Notes: generated from the sequence alone by a model not told the origin. A stretch of DNA of 64,000 nt from Metopolophium dirhodum (GCF_019925205.1 NW_026869907.1:310001-374000); one strand, 5' to 3'. Shown: positions 50,001 to 63,034, counted from the first letter of the stretch. Made by a program: numbers and translations.

Positions 50001-52829
50001 TCATAAGGTGTATACATTTTATATCCTCGTAAATGTCAATAAACAATTATTTAACTGTTGAGTTGAATTAAAATCAGTATAACATTTAATTAAACAATAT
50101 ACTTTCGTACTAAGTACGGTTCAAGAAAATAACATACGTAAGTAAAATGTAACCACGATCGACACAACCAATAATAGCATAAAATACAGAAATAAAAATT
50201 TTTAATCTCGGTGCATTTTTTTATTAATATGACCAAATCGGTAATGGATATGAAATTTAATTAATGGCATAAACAATAAACGTGGTATAACATTTTGTGT
50301 AGACCATTAACAAAATTAGGTAGTTCTACATTGAATATTTATGTCTTTTACTGGATTAGTTACTATGTTAGCAACATAATATACAGTGAACGTGGATAAA
50401 TAAAATATTTGTTCAATAACAATATATTGAAAATAAATTTCATTAGATTGAATTCTTCAAAAATTTCCTTGTTAGTATGAATATTAAAATTTAACCACCA
50501 CTTTTCAAAGCAATACAAGTGGCACACAAATTCAAAAGATGACTAGTGTTTATCGGAAAATTAATATGTAAAAGATGATTCCAAGAGGTCGTTCTTGAAA
50601 ATATCCAGTAGTTTGTTTAGAAGTGTTTAAGTAATATTATAAACAATAAGAGAAAACCTTCGTTAAATTAATACCAGGAGGAGAAACAAAGCATTATTTA
50701 ATAACTTTGCATATTTTTCTAAAAATTATGGTGTTAACAATTATACATTCTTGAAAAATATAAATGCAAACTGAGCTCAACACCGTGAAAACTATAGGTG
50801 AATTAAATATAATTCTATAATTGAATGGTTTCCAAAATAATTTTACATTTTTCAAACGCAACATTATTGATCTTAGTGAGATGTGTTGAGATCGTGGACT
50901 GGGAAAAATGGTATTCTATGAAATCTGTATCATGAAAATCCTTTTAATTACAATGCAAAATACTGTGTTAAAAAAGTTTCTTTTTACAAAAAAATCGAGT
51001 CAATAAATAAGAATTCAAAAATATTAATATCAGCTAAAAACTCCAGTTCACGCAAAGACCACGAGAAAAATATTTCAAAAACGTGTTATCCTAGTATACA
51101 TAGTATTGAATAAATATTATTTTGGTTTTTCGTACTTTGTATATTGAGTTTTTAATTTTTAATTTAAATTCATGCAGTCGTGATGCACGTGCTGAACAAA
51201 TTAATTAATTTTAAATGTAATCCAAAGTTTAATTAATTTTAAATAGCGTTGTGCTGAAAGTTAATATTTGGTAGATATTAAGGAACCTGACAAGTAATAA
51301 TAATAGACCTTTCGATTTTAAATTATTATTTTGACACATACAAAGCGTAATATTATTATCATATGTAATTGTATAAAAATATAGTTTAATAAAATAAATC
51401 CCTTTCCGAAAATGATTTATTCAAATAAGTATGAAAGTACTTTCATCAAGTTTATATTTCTTACGCAAACTGATCATTATTAACTTACTAATATGCTTAC
51501 AACATGCATTTTTTTATTTCGATCAATACAATTATAAATATTATGTCTTGGTATTTCTTTAAGTCTTGTTATTGCAAATATAGGGAACTAAGACACCACG
51601 AAGAATAAACAAAATATAAAGCACGTGTTTACTTTTTTGACTTTGGTACTTTAATTTATTTTAGTACTACGTCAATGTCAGCTCTTAGATTTTTTTAAAT
51701 CTTGAAAAATACAAATAATTTATAAATTGGGCTTACCTTTCCCCTTGCGTCAACGTTGTAAAATCCCACTTTAAAATTAAGACTTTTGTGTTTTATAATA
51801 TTATTAACTAAATATTAATCATAATGTTAGTTTTTAAAAATGTATTTATGCCATAAAAATCAAAGTTAGATATACAATATTGTTGTAACAACAGGTAACG
51901 TTCTTTTTAACGTAAAATATAATTTCAGCTGTTGTATTTAAGATCATTTTTTTCTATTCTTCTAATAGTATCGTCAACGTTAAATGTAAAACGAAATTGT
52001 ATGAATATTATTCAGGAATAATTTTTAAAGTCATCCAACAGTGATCAATTATTTATATTAGTATATTGTTTTATTTCATTTGGATTGGACAATTTTGCAA
52101 GTTACTCAAATCATTACAGCTTATGTTTGGTATGCTTTTGGGTTTTATCATTCCAGAAGTGCATTTTGATCTGAATAAATGTGGATTGGTTTCCACTTAT
52201 TGTTGTTTCATTGTCGGTACTATCTATATTTTATTTTAATGTCATAATTCGGTAACTATACTCTTTTATTTATTTTTTCCATCTGATATTAGAATTTTTT
52301 TCACATAAACAATTTACCTTATCGTAAACGGTGTACTTAGTTCATATATTACCCGCACATAGAATGAAGGAACAATACAATTGTATTTGGGATCAATAAA
52401 ACAAAGAATGAATTGTACCATGTACCGCGTACATGAATTTTGAATTAACTGTTATTGTCTTTAAAGATAATTTAAGAAGACAAGTATTTGTTTTTTAACG
52501 CAATTGTTCACGCACGAGATTCTTAATCTTGTACCTATAGATTCCTATTAACTTCCAAACCATTAAACAGGAACTATACTGAATTATCTTTTTATGGTTC
52601 AATCCATCCTTAGAACAGATAATATATTGACACGATAAGTCTTTTGACTTAACGAAAAAATAATAAATTTATAGTTACATTTTACCTAAATTTGTAGAGC
52701 CTAAAACTTTTAAACTGGGTGTCCGTATCAATCGTTATGTATATGAAAATGTATTGCTATGACGTATTTATAAAAAATTATGAAAACAATTACAATTTAA
52801 GGAAAAATGAATATTCCAAAATGTTTAAC
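47094..52829. other. long AT desert
   Basis: Nearly 6 kb of AT-rich DNA. A frame at 48882-49115 begins at GTC-TCGG context and has no known motif. No terminal repeats, A-tailed insertions or RNA genes were found. Confidence 0.6.
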
Positions 52830-53774
52830 TAATCGACACAGGTCTGCAGTTTTTCGTTTCCCCAGGAACATTTCGCTTAACGTAAGGAAAACTAATGACA
52901 GCCCACGAATGACATTAAATACAATTTAGCTAGTGATATTTTAAACGTTCAAAAGATTATCATATAGTAACAATAATAACAATCCACTATATTACTGTTC
53001 CGCGTTAATTGGTCTATGAACTTTGTGAGTCGATTGCTTCAAGTAATGGTCGGTCGTTTTCATGCTCCGTCTGAACCATTCCGCATTTATCCGAAAAACA
53101 GCGAATGCGAAAAATGATTGTTTTATCATCTTCAACCATTTCCACAATCACATGTTCAATCTTAATCGCTGACTATTTGCTGTACCGTACAGCTGTAAAT
53201 ATTGCTGCACGTTCGACGTTTTACTATCAATATTATTACTAATATTTATTACTACTGTTATTATTTTTATTTTTTTTTAGAATCTCAGATTTTTTTTATG
53301 TACTACACGCTGCAGCATCCGGACTATAATTTAAACTCCTGCGAGGATGAACGAAACGTATTAATGAGAACATAAATCACGAACGTTTCCCGGCGGCGCG
53401 TTCGTCTTCGTAAATCAGACGTAGTAATCATTCGCGCAACTCTAACAAATGGACATAGTCCGCACATTTAGAAACGTCTGGGAAAAGTGTGGCGAGGCCG
53501 TTCCATTATGGATTTTCAACGACAATTGCTAAAATTTGATTTTAAGCTGTGGACAGCATTTTAATTGATGATTATTTGTAATTTTGTTCACGCAAAAAGT
53601 GTTTACGAGTGTACCTAGACGTTTGTGTTAATAGGCACCTAACTATTTGTATCAGCAATAAATTAATAGTTACAAATATACGATTAAAATCTAACATTGT
53701 GGGATATCATACCGAAACGAGAGGTGACTTTTTTTTTTTAAGACGATTTAAACTTGTGAATATTATATTATTTA
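52830..53774. other. CpG-bearing block
   Basis: Moderate GC with CpGs (cccggcggcgcgttcgtcttcg near 53390) and no frame worth naming. Possibly regulatory. Confidence 0.35.
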
Positions 53775-53790
53775 CAGTGGCGGATCCAAG
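53775..53790 (+). mobile_element. orphan transposon end-like sequence
   Basis: cagtggcggatccaag resembles the CAGTGGCGGATCCA ends of DNA transposons known in many animals. No matching inverted end was found downstream, so this may be a truncated copy or chance. Confidence 0.3.
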
Positions 53791-55093
53791 CTTTTGTATC
53801 TCTTACTTGTTTTTATTATAATGAACAATATGTTTATGTACCTACTCGTAAGTCATAAGTATAATACATATTGTTTGCTTTTATGTGTTACGTCACTTTA
53901 TTTTTAAAAAAAACTTCTTAAATTATTAACCTAGGGTGCCAGTTGAGGGGACATATCGTCATCTTTTCCACTTTAAATCCACCATTAATTATTTAAATTG
54001 AGGTGTGCTTTTTGTTCGTTACAAATACGTATAAATATCTATTAGTTAAATGTATACCTAATGTTGCAAAATTGTTGTTAATATATATTATTAATATTTT
54101 TATCAGTTGTACATTTTAAATGATTTTTTTTCCACTGCAGTATTATTATTATTTTAAATTAAAAACTTCTACAGATGATTAAAATCAAAAGGAAAGTGGA
54201 AATACAGATGTAATGGCAGTGTGACGACTTATGGATTCTTATAAAATATGACGTTATTTGATTAACATTAAAGCAATATAAAGTTTCGCTTCAGTGCATA
54301 TTTCATTGAGACTATTTTCTACTGTAACAACGTGTATATCGTACCAATAATAATATATTATAAATGTATTAACTTTACCAATTCAGAAAAAAAAATATAT
54401 ATATATATATTTAAGAAGTTTTTCGCATAACTTTGAAGAAGAATACTTATACATAAAGTAAAACGCAAAATGTAAAATGTGTACATAATTACATAACCGT
54501 TATCATTTAAAACATCTGTACCTACCTATTATGAGTTATAACTATTTACTATATTATTATAGTGATCACTGATCAGGAATAAAAATTTATGTGTAAATAA
54601 AACAAAAAATAAGCCAATTATAATATAACGACTAATTCAACAAAATATATATATATATAGACTACAATAAAACAAATATTCCATGGGTAATCAAAATTAA
54701 AATATAAACAAAATAATCCAATGAACATCGCATTTCCCAATAATCTGATTTGTATGAACAGCTCGAAGTTATAATAAAATGTCCATATCGCTGGTATTAT
54801 TGCTATGGACATTAAAAATTTTATTTAAGAGATTTTTTTACTCAACCCATCACATTAGTAAGTAACTACGATAAAACGTATTAAAAACTTAATATTTGAT
54901 GAATGGGTTTTGTACGAATACATTTTGAACTTTGTATATTCTTATATAAAATTAGTTATAACATAGTTAACAATTTACACAATCGATAATTTTTAATTAT
55001 TTAAGATGCTTATTGCTTGCATTTAAATGATAAACCTGCAAACCATTCAATTTCTTTATCATTTACACCAATGTTACTTCCAATTAAATAGTT
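53791..55093. other. AT desert with AT microsatellites
   Basis: (AT)n at 54395-54411 and a shorter run near 54645-54659. No gene seen; the minus frame 54618-54812 is hydrophobic and AT-driven. Confidence 0.55.
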
Positions 55094-55127
55094 TATACAA
55101 ACGTAGCGTTACGTATCGGTCAGTCGT
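55094..55127 (+). promoter_or_regulatory. possible TATA/Inr core promoter
   Basis: tatacaa at 55094-55100 lies 28 bases before the A of tcagtc (55120-55125), the arthropod initiator consensus TCAGTY; a second tcagtg follows at 55127. Spacing and motifs fit an insect core promoter pointing right, but no coding exon was recognised downstream and no downstream promoter element is in place. Confidence 0.2.
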
Positions 55128-56754
55128 CAGTGCATCACTGCTGATTGCCCGTTCATAAAATTATTATTGTTCTCCTTAAACCACCATACTTTTTTTCTCT
55201 CGAAACGATTGATAATTATTAATTTTGAAAACTTGATACGGTTTTAAGGTAGTTCAAGTAATTGCTTACACAGTAATTTATATACCACAACTACCTTCAT
55301 ATGGTATTGCCACGCGTTAACGCCCGACTCTTTCTATTTTTTTGTCCCTAACGAGTTCGACGACACTCTTATATTATTATTTAAGCTTTGAGTTAACATT
55401 TTCAGTTCTCACTAAGAACTACTAAATCACTAAAATCCTCTAGTCAAGGTACTATCGTTTGCGACTTTTCCAGATGACCCTCTAAGACGTCCAAAATGCA
55501 ATTGGTACCGTGACTTATTAGTTGAATAAAAATTCAAATTCCCACTGCCCAAAGTCCCATGAACGGATGGCCTCTTCAATAAGCCACAAATCATGTCACC
55601 CCCCCCCCCCCCCCAATCCCCATCGCACTTCAAATACACTTAATGTAAGCCTAAAACAGACCGTGTAATAAATGTAAAAAATAAAATAAATGTTTAAAAA
55701 AAAACTTTTATGTACAAACTAGGCACTCACCATTAATCGTACACGTTATTCAGTTATCGCAATTAAAAGTTAATATTGTTTTACATAAAAATACCGTCCT
55801 AATTTAAATCGGGAATCAAACAATATCACCGAATATTGTAGCATGTATATAGATCGAAATCTAACAATGAACGTCGAAAAAAACAATCGTGACGGATTAC
55901 CTTACAATGATGGGAGACGCTAACATTTCGATGCCGTGATTCTTGTCGGTTTATTAAAATATGAAATGTGTTCTGTATAATTCCGTAAGCCAAGTTGTGA
56001 TAGTATAATATTATGTCGGCGAACTGAGCCTTTGAGATATTCGACTCGAACGGCGGATGCGCAAGGTGAACTCGGGTCTAAGACATTGGCTGTTTCCGAC
56101 AAATTGGAATTAAGACGAAGGCAATGAGGGACACGGCAAGAAAGCTAGAACATAAATTATTTCACTGACGGCTAACGGTAACATTTTAACCACAATCCGA
56201 TTACGGAGATTATCGTCCGGAAATGCCAGTTATCTTTCCTCGAATCAATGGACTGAATTATTAATATGCAGACATCATATTATTATTATTAGTAAATGGT
56301 ACAAAGACGATAATATCGCGGAACGACGAGATTTTCGCAATATAGAAAACGTCGTTAGAAGACGATGGTTACAGACGTAACTAAAACCTCGCGAGTTTCG
56401 GTTAATCTGCGTACACCGTTTTCACGCCTTTTACGATGTTTGTAAAAATCGCTTTGCTGTTGTATAAATGATATATCGAGTCTGTCCGTCCGTCCAAATC
56501 GCAAAATCACACGCGAGCCAGTAATACATTTGTCTTTAACGGATTTCCGTTTCGTTCGGCAAGCCAGAAAATGTTTGCCTTAACGAACACCGTATACAGT
56601 ATTCTGTCGTACATATTATTATTATTATCATCATTCCTGTGCAAAGCCGAGTTAAACATTGCATGTTGTAAACAGTTTTAAATTTAAACCGTTTACATTA
56701 TACGATCGAATGTTCGTTTGCCAATTTGCAATACGCACTGAATTATAATTGTTA
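55128..56754. other. noncoding sequence with C16 run and CpG block
   Basis: C16 at 55599-55614 followed by AATCCCC. From 55900 to 56560 CpGs are frequent. A minus frame at 55920-56102 (TTG start) is protein-like (SETANVLDPSSPCASAVRVE) but lacks splice signals or family. Confidence 0.4.
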
Positions 56755-56794
56755 AATTAAATTGTTTCTTATTATTCACAGAAACAATTTAATT
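56755..56794. repeat. 14-bp perfect inverted repeat (hairpin)
   Basis: aattaaattgtttc (56755-56768) and gaaacaatttaatt (56781-56794) are exact reverse complements around a 12-base loop. Confidence 0.7.
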
Positions 56795-57586
56795 GTAATA
56801 CATTGTGCAAGTAACAGAGATATTCATATTAAAATTACTGTAACCAACATAGAGTTAATTACATTTCATAATGGATTTTCTCTCGTGGCAAAATGTCTCC
56901 TGCATTATTATTTATATAGAACACGTATTATTAAAAAAACGTCTATATACATTCGAAGATAAATTATTATTTTTAACCACAATTTATTATTTTTTATAAA
57001 TATAATCATAACTGAATGAAAATATTTGTAATTGAAGCTTATTTTCTGAACATGTAGGTGTTCCATCAAAAAATGAGATGTTAATATTGGACAAAGAATA
57101 ATTTCGATGATACAGATTGAAAAACGTTTGTTTTTACAATGATATTATTATTATATTGAAATAATTTTCAACCTACGACTTCCACAGATATTAAATTTTC
57201 AATTAATACCTAGTTTTTATATAATAAATACATCCGACGAGAACTATAATATTAAAACATAGATAAGCAACACGACCTGCTTCAGATCTAGCAACTTTAC
57301 AAGATATATCTATTTCCGTGTAATTAATATAGTGTACTTTAATAAATGAGTACAATCTGACTGAAATGTGTGACAAGTGGTTCTGCCTCGTAAACATTTA
57401 AATATTAGCATATTATAATATGACACATCAAAAATAATGCATTATAAATTTATAACTAACCGTAAGTGTATGCAAAGTGTTTAAAAATATAACACGTGAT
57501 ATATTTATTGTATACGGACTTTATTGTAAGTTAATGTAAATCCGGCGTGTTACGGTTTTTTTTTCAACGGTTAAAACATATTTGAA
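56795..57586. other. AT-rich noncoding sequence
   Basis: AT-rich; no gene seen. Confidence 0.6.
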
Positions 57587-58030
57587 TTGCACGGCGTGTG
57601 TTTTGAGAATAATATACCACTAATATGGATGGGTGGGTGTGTGAAAATATGTTCATGGCGTAAAATTAGATGCGCCACAGAAAAACCAATACATATTATT
57701 CATTCTGAAACTCGTCAGACGTTAATGTTGTGTTGGTCAGAAATTTTCGACGGAAGTTGCATTAAAAGCCCATCGGCGATGGTTGTATCGAATGCATGCA
57801 ATGACCGCCGTCGAAGTGAAAAACCCGACCAGCAACAAACTTGTATTCACATTGTTCGGTACCCACGGAAAATCCATTATTTAATTTTCCTGTCTGTGCG
57901 GTTTCCATTATTCTTCTGTTCGATACGCAGTCGAAATGTCATCGGAAAACCCACAAGAATGTCACGTGTTGGCATTTTATTTTATTTTTATCGGAAACAA
58001 CGTTTACGCCGCAGTTTTCAGTTTGATTAA
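57587..58030 (+). CDS. doubtful 133-147-codon frame
   Basis: Open from TTG at 57587; the first ATG (57629, ataATGG-like context tggatgg) gives 133 residues to TAA at 58028-58030. It is basic with many C, R and K residues and a hydrophobic stretch LIFLSVRFPLFFCSI about two-thirds along. No domain is recognised. The region is richer in G+C than its flanks, which alone lengthens frames. No splice acceptor or poly-A signal was linked to it. Confidence 0.12.
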   Translation: MHGVCFENNIPLIWMGGCVKICSWRKIRCATEKPIHIIHSETRQTLMLCWSEIFDGSCIKSPSAMVVSNACNDRRRSEKPDQQQTCIHIVRYPRKIHYLIFLSVRFPLFFCSIRSRNVIGKPTRMSRVGILFYFYRKQRLRRSFQFD

Positions 58031-60583
58031 AGTGCCCGGACAATAATTTCGTAATTTATATTTCCAGTGACGATAGAAAATGGGTAAAAAAAAATAATCC
58101 ATATCACATAGGTACCTATAAATTTGCCATACCTAATAATATTACTATTGCAAACGAGCTGAAGAAAATAAACCTCAATTTTTCGAACAAACGTTTAATA
58201 GTAAATTATTTGTCAACATTCTTACATACTCAAACAATGCAACAAATTAATTCACATTTGCTACAAAAAAAAAAGAATCATTACTACAAGTAGGGATTAA
58301 TTATTCAAAACTCTTTGAACAATTTGAAAAATAATGATAAATGATAATCACTTATTTTAACGACAATCTCAATCTTCACAGTTCAAAATCTTTATAAACA
58401 AAGTATTATTACACAAGTATATACGTATGTATAATATTTATATAAAAATAAACAAACTCAAACTTCTTTCCTAACCTTAAACATTTTGATAGTACAAAGT
58501 TCAAAAACAAAAAAAAAATAAATATTAAGTGTCTCGAAAATACTTTCAAACATCATTAACTCGAAAAGTCAACATTTCGAATTTATTTTTTCTGTCCTCA
58601 CAATTTTGAGTCATTGAAGTACACAACACAACAATACCATGGGTGTATTTCTCATAAGGAAACACAATTGCACACAAATGTACAATAAATTGAAAATGTA
58701 AATAAAAGTAAAACAGCGATGAGCACCGACAGTAATCAATGCAAACAGTAAAGACAATTTTTTTTTTTTAAAACATGATTAAAATGAAAATGTTTTTGAT
58801 TAAACAAGTTTTTGTAACTCATAGAGTATGTGCCACTGGAGTTGGGTGCTAAGTCTCGATCTGCGCACACATTTCACTATCGGTCACATTCGGTTTATAT
58901 TTTTTTCTTATTCATGCAAGATGATAACAAATTTTATTGTTGACAATTTTTAGCTGTGTTTGATTTGCTCGAAAACGTCCGAAACCTTTTCAATATTTCG
59001 TGTGCAGTTTGTATCACCGTAAGGTATTATTTTTTTCAGAGTCTCAATAATTGGTTTTTGAGGCTATTTAAAATAAAAAAAAAATAAAAATGACGTCATT
59101 ACAACACATAGTCTATAATCGATTTTACAATTTATAGATATAGTGTTTCATATTTTTGAAAGTTTCCCATGAATTCGTACTACCCCGGGAAAAAATATAT
59201 GCTTAAAAAAACCACTATCGTAACCGCAATAGGTTATAGGTTATGAGACCATGATTAATAACCTATACGCGTACATTTCATAAAGCGTATCGTTATTTTA
59301 TAATGACGAACTCGTTTTTATATTATCACTTCCGAATCCGAATGTATCACAAACAGCTCGTGAAACACGTTCAGATATACCAATCAAAACATCATTCATC
59401 CTCAGAACGAGGAAAATACGACGCCATAACCTAAATATTATTATAAATCCGTGAACATTATAATAATATAATAAATAATTATTGTATGAATATCATATTA
59501 AATGTCTTGAAATATTAACATCTTTATGGTTTATTTTAGTCATCACGTGAAATACAAATGAACGTGTCGAGTAATATTGTTACCATACTATAGTAATATT
59601 ATTTCCATAATTTTGTGAAAACATTGTGAAAAAAATATTTATAGTTACCTACTGCGCGTTATTATTAATGAGCAAAGTAATTTGAAAAAAACATTTTTCG
59701 CTGTTCGATGGTTTTGTCATCGATAACGTGTTATTATAAATTAATATATTATTGTCAGCATTATTTTATCGATCGATGTTATCAAACTGGTGCACTGTAA
59801 GATATTATTTTAAAACTTAAACTATCAAGAACTGAGAATATAACCGTATGCAATTACTACGACAATGGCGCATAACATTAAATATTGCGCAATAATTCTT
59901 TAGATTTAATGTGGTGTTAAAATACAACGTTGGAAATAATAATAATATTCATGTTTTGTGGTTATTGTGCGGCAACATAATGCAGTCAGACGAGTAAACC
60001 GTTCGATGGTACACTGCTTTGGTAGTTTGGTAGAGGTTACCTTACCATGGTAGTCTGTGCAGTATTATAAAATATACAAGTCTCACTTTAATTAAAATTT
60101 ACTTAGTTTTTTTTTTTTTCGTGGTTTTCCGTCGTGTAATTATTTTTATTTTATTCCATTCGCTTTTGTATCTTCAAAAATGTATGTTGTTTTCTAATGT
60201 TTAAAATAGGGTCTATCAATTGTTTACACAGAGTAGGTAAACGTCGGTTTTACGGTATTATTAATAATAAGTATCCACAATATGGATGGTGGATACAAAG
60301 ATACGTGTTTATTTACATTTAATGCGTTTTGAAGTTGGTGTTGTCTTATTTTGCGAACTGTAAGTTTGGGTAGAAAGAGTGAGTAGAATAGTTTCATATA
60401 GAAATATACGACCGTTGGGCGTTGACGATAAATAAAAACGAGGCTGATGGTCACTTTTCGAATTGTTCATCCGAGTGTAAAGTGAGCTTCTGATATTAGG
60501 CATCAAATGTTTTTTCTAAGAAATGCAAACAAGGTGTCAACATTTGTGCAGTTCATAGTGACTATACTTTATAGAAAACTCCA
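58031..60583. other. noncoding sequence
   Basis: AT-rich to about 60200. 60224-60506 is more complex, with a minus frame at 60309-60503 (ATG start, 64 residues, including SDHQPRFYLSSTPNGRIFLY) ending in aaatgtaaataa, which also contains a poly-A-signal-like aataaa. If the next entry is a real terminal exon, this stretch would be its 3' UTR. Confidence 0.4.
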
Positions 60584-60703
60584 CTAACAATCGTTTTTCA
60601 AATGCAATAATTTATCATTTATCATTCGTAGAAGTGAGGAAAGTGAGTCGAGTGTCTTTTCAACTTCGGCCAGTAATCGGTTAGCCTTTGTTTTACTTTT
60701 GAA
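60584..60703 (-). other. candidate 3'-terminal coding exon
   Basis: On the minus strand ttttttctattaaatattcag ends at 60704, a good acceptor with a pyrimidine tract. It opens a 40-codon frame: FKSKTKANRLLAEVEKTLDS, then LSSLLRMINDKLLHLKNDC, then TAG (60586-60584). The residues have heptad-like leucine/isoleucine spacing (L-L-V-L-L-LL-MI-LL), suggesting an amphipathic or coiled-coil C-terminus. G+C rises inside the frame compared with the putative intron, and an aataaa lies about 260 bases downstream on the same strand. No upstream exon was found and no family is recognised. Confidence 0.3.
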
Positions 60704-61557
60704 CTGAATATTTAATAGAAAAAAAAATGACATTATGATATATCTCAAGATCGTGCAATTACATACGTAAGATGAGTACTTCAGTACTCGGTACTTACAT
60801 AATATATTGTGTGGTGTACATGATACAAGATGATCCATTTAAACGTCTACACTAATAATTATTAATAAAAGTATGAACTTCTTTGAAAATATTATTTCTA
60901 CATCATTTGATGTGATTGCTAAATAAAATGTTTGAAATAATTAATTATGTTTTTAAAATTTTATAATGTTATAATATAATAGGTACCTGTAATTAAATAA
61001 ATATAAATATAATATTATACCTAAGTTTTTGAATGACAACATACAATTTTTATTTTATATTCTGAATCATAAAAGTTTTTGGAATATCTACAATCTACAT
61101 AGATACATAATAATCGAATTTTCAACTAGCAGTTAATTAGTTTTAAGTATTTAAAGTTTAGATGAGTGGAGTAATGGACCAACATTTTGCGTGGTACTCC
61201 TGTGCTACTCTGCTCTTAGTTAAATATTATTTAACTTTACGTAAAACTGTTGATCGCAATTATTTTACTCTTATAATATTCCAACCACTCTTAAGTTTAA
61301 AAAGTATTTTTATTTTTTTTGTCTTATATATATATATATATATATAATAATAGACGGTATTTTAAAAACTAAATAAGCCAAATATTAAAACTACAATAAA
61401 AAAAAAAACTTCTGGTTTAATGGCTTTATGTATTATATTATAAGAAGATTATTTTTATAATTTAAAAATAAATGAACATCTTTATATTGTATAGTTTATC
61501 ATACCAGTATTATAGCAGTGAACTAAAACAGTAAAATCGTATAAATATATAATATAA
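60704..61557. other. AT-rich noncoding sequence with TA microsatellite
   Basis: (TA)n at 61325-61346. Would be intron if 60584-60703 is an exon. Nothing else seen. Confidence 0.5.
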
Positions 61558-61711
61558 TGTTGTTGCGTGCGCCCGTCTTACAGGAGAAGGGGACATGATA
61601 GGTTGATGGTAGAAGCGTCAATTAACGATCAACAAATTGTAGTTCGATGCAAATGTTTATTTAAAAATCGTAAAAGACAAATAAGTTGTACTGATTTAGC
61701 TATTCGAATTA
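61558..61711. other. left part of a GC-richer insert
   Basis: Starts abruptly with tgttgttgcgtgcgcccgtc after AT-rich DNA and occurs once, to the left of the duplicated block. On the minus strand it contains aataaa followed by a ...cgcaacaaca end, as an LTR terminus might; this is inference only. Confidence 0.35.
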
Positions 61712-62396
61712 ACGACAATCGCTAGTGTCTCAGTAAATAAGCGATTGCTCGAATATTCTCCAAGTCCGAAATACGCCGTTTATGAAAATAAACTAAGTCC
61801 AAAAGAGAAAATGGTGATTTACCAGGAGCGAAGAGGTATAGGAGTGCGTACGGTGGCGAGATCACGTCTGAAACTGCCAGGGCTCCTGTATGGTCCTATC
61901 GCCTCCCTTTACTAGATCACTGGCGGACTGTGTCGGTTAGGTTCTCACAGTCCACGGGGCCATCCATAATTAGATGGTTGACTATTTCGTAGTGCGAACA
62001 CTGACCTGTGACTCAGGGTTGCAGATGTGCCTCTGGTCGATGCGGGGTGTCGTTGTGATAAGTGCGTATACCCACGGCCGTGTTGTCACAGTGCCAAGAT
62101 CTAATTCATAGAACCTATTTCGCGTCGCGGAGTTCCCACAGATATTCTTACCGGCTCGGGTTCTATCATCTGACCGTCGGCGGATGCTGAATCTGTTGCT
62201 AACAATTATAATGTCGCTCCCCCAGGGTCTTGTGCACTACGCTGACATCCTTCCAACCATCTATGTGTTACCCGAGTACATTAGATACTCGTATATTGTA
62301 ACTAAGTGTAGGGGTGGAGTAGAGGGGTCCCGTGCATAGCAATATACATAATATATTTTATATAAATAATATATATTATGAATAAATGATTTTCTT
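61712..62396. repeat. direct duplication, copy 1 (about 685 bp)
   Basis: Begins acgacaatcgctagtgtctc and ends gaataaatgattttctt. GC-richer than the surroundings. It contains a segment of about 55 bp (from 61846) and 8 bp near 62028 that copy 2 lacks. No coherent protein on either strand. Type unknown: possibly a rearranged LTR, UTR-like part of a retroelement, or satellite-like dimer. Confidence 0.85.
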
Positions 62397-63018
62397 ACGA
62401 CAATCGCTGGTGTCTCAGGAAATAAGCGATTGCTCGAATATTCTCCAAGTCCGAAATACACCGTTTATGAAAATAAACTAAGTCCAAAAGAGAAAATGGT
62501 GATTTACCAGGAGCGAAGAGGTACAGGAGTGCGCTCCCTTTACTAGATCCCTGGCGGACTGTGTTGGTTAGGTTCTCACAGTCCGCTGGGCCATCCATAA
62601 TTAGATGGTTGACTATTTCGTAGTGTGAACACTGACCTGTGACTCAGGGTTGCAGATGGTCGATGCGGGGTATCGTTGTGATAAGTGCGTATACCCACGG
62701 CCGTGTTGTCACAGTGCCAAGATCTAATTCATAGAACCTATTTCGCGTCGCGGAGTTCCCACAGATATTCTTACCGGCTCGGGTTCTATCATCTGACCGT
62801 CGGCGGATGCTGAATCTGTTGCTAACAATTATAATGTCGCTCCCCCAGGGTCTTGTGCACTACGCTGACATCATCCAAACCATCTATGTGTTACCCTAGT
62901 ACATTAGATATTCGTATATTCTAACTACGTGTAGGGGTGGAGTAGAGGGGTCCCGTGCGTAGCAATATACATTGTACATAATACATAATATATATTATGA
63001 ATAAATGATTTTTTTACG
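62397..63018. repeat. direct duplication, copy 2 (about 622 bp)
   Basis: Begins acgacaatcgctggtgtctc and follows copy 1 head-to-tail. Near-identical over most of its length apart from the two deletions relative to copy 1 and scattered substitutions, implying a fairly recent duplication. The minus frame at 62395-62598 arises from the 55-bp deletion and is not a gene I recognise. Confidence 0.85.
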
Positions 63019-63034
63019 TGCTTGATCTGTTGCT

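Noticed and set aside
62261..62598. Two minus-strand frames in the duplicated block
   Set aside because: They depend on indels between the two copies and match no known protein.
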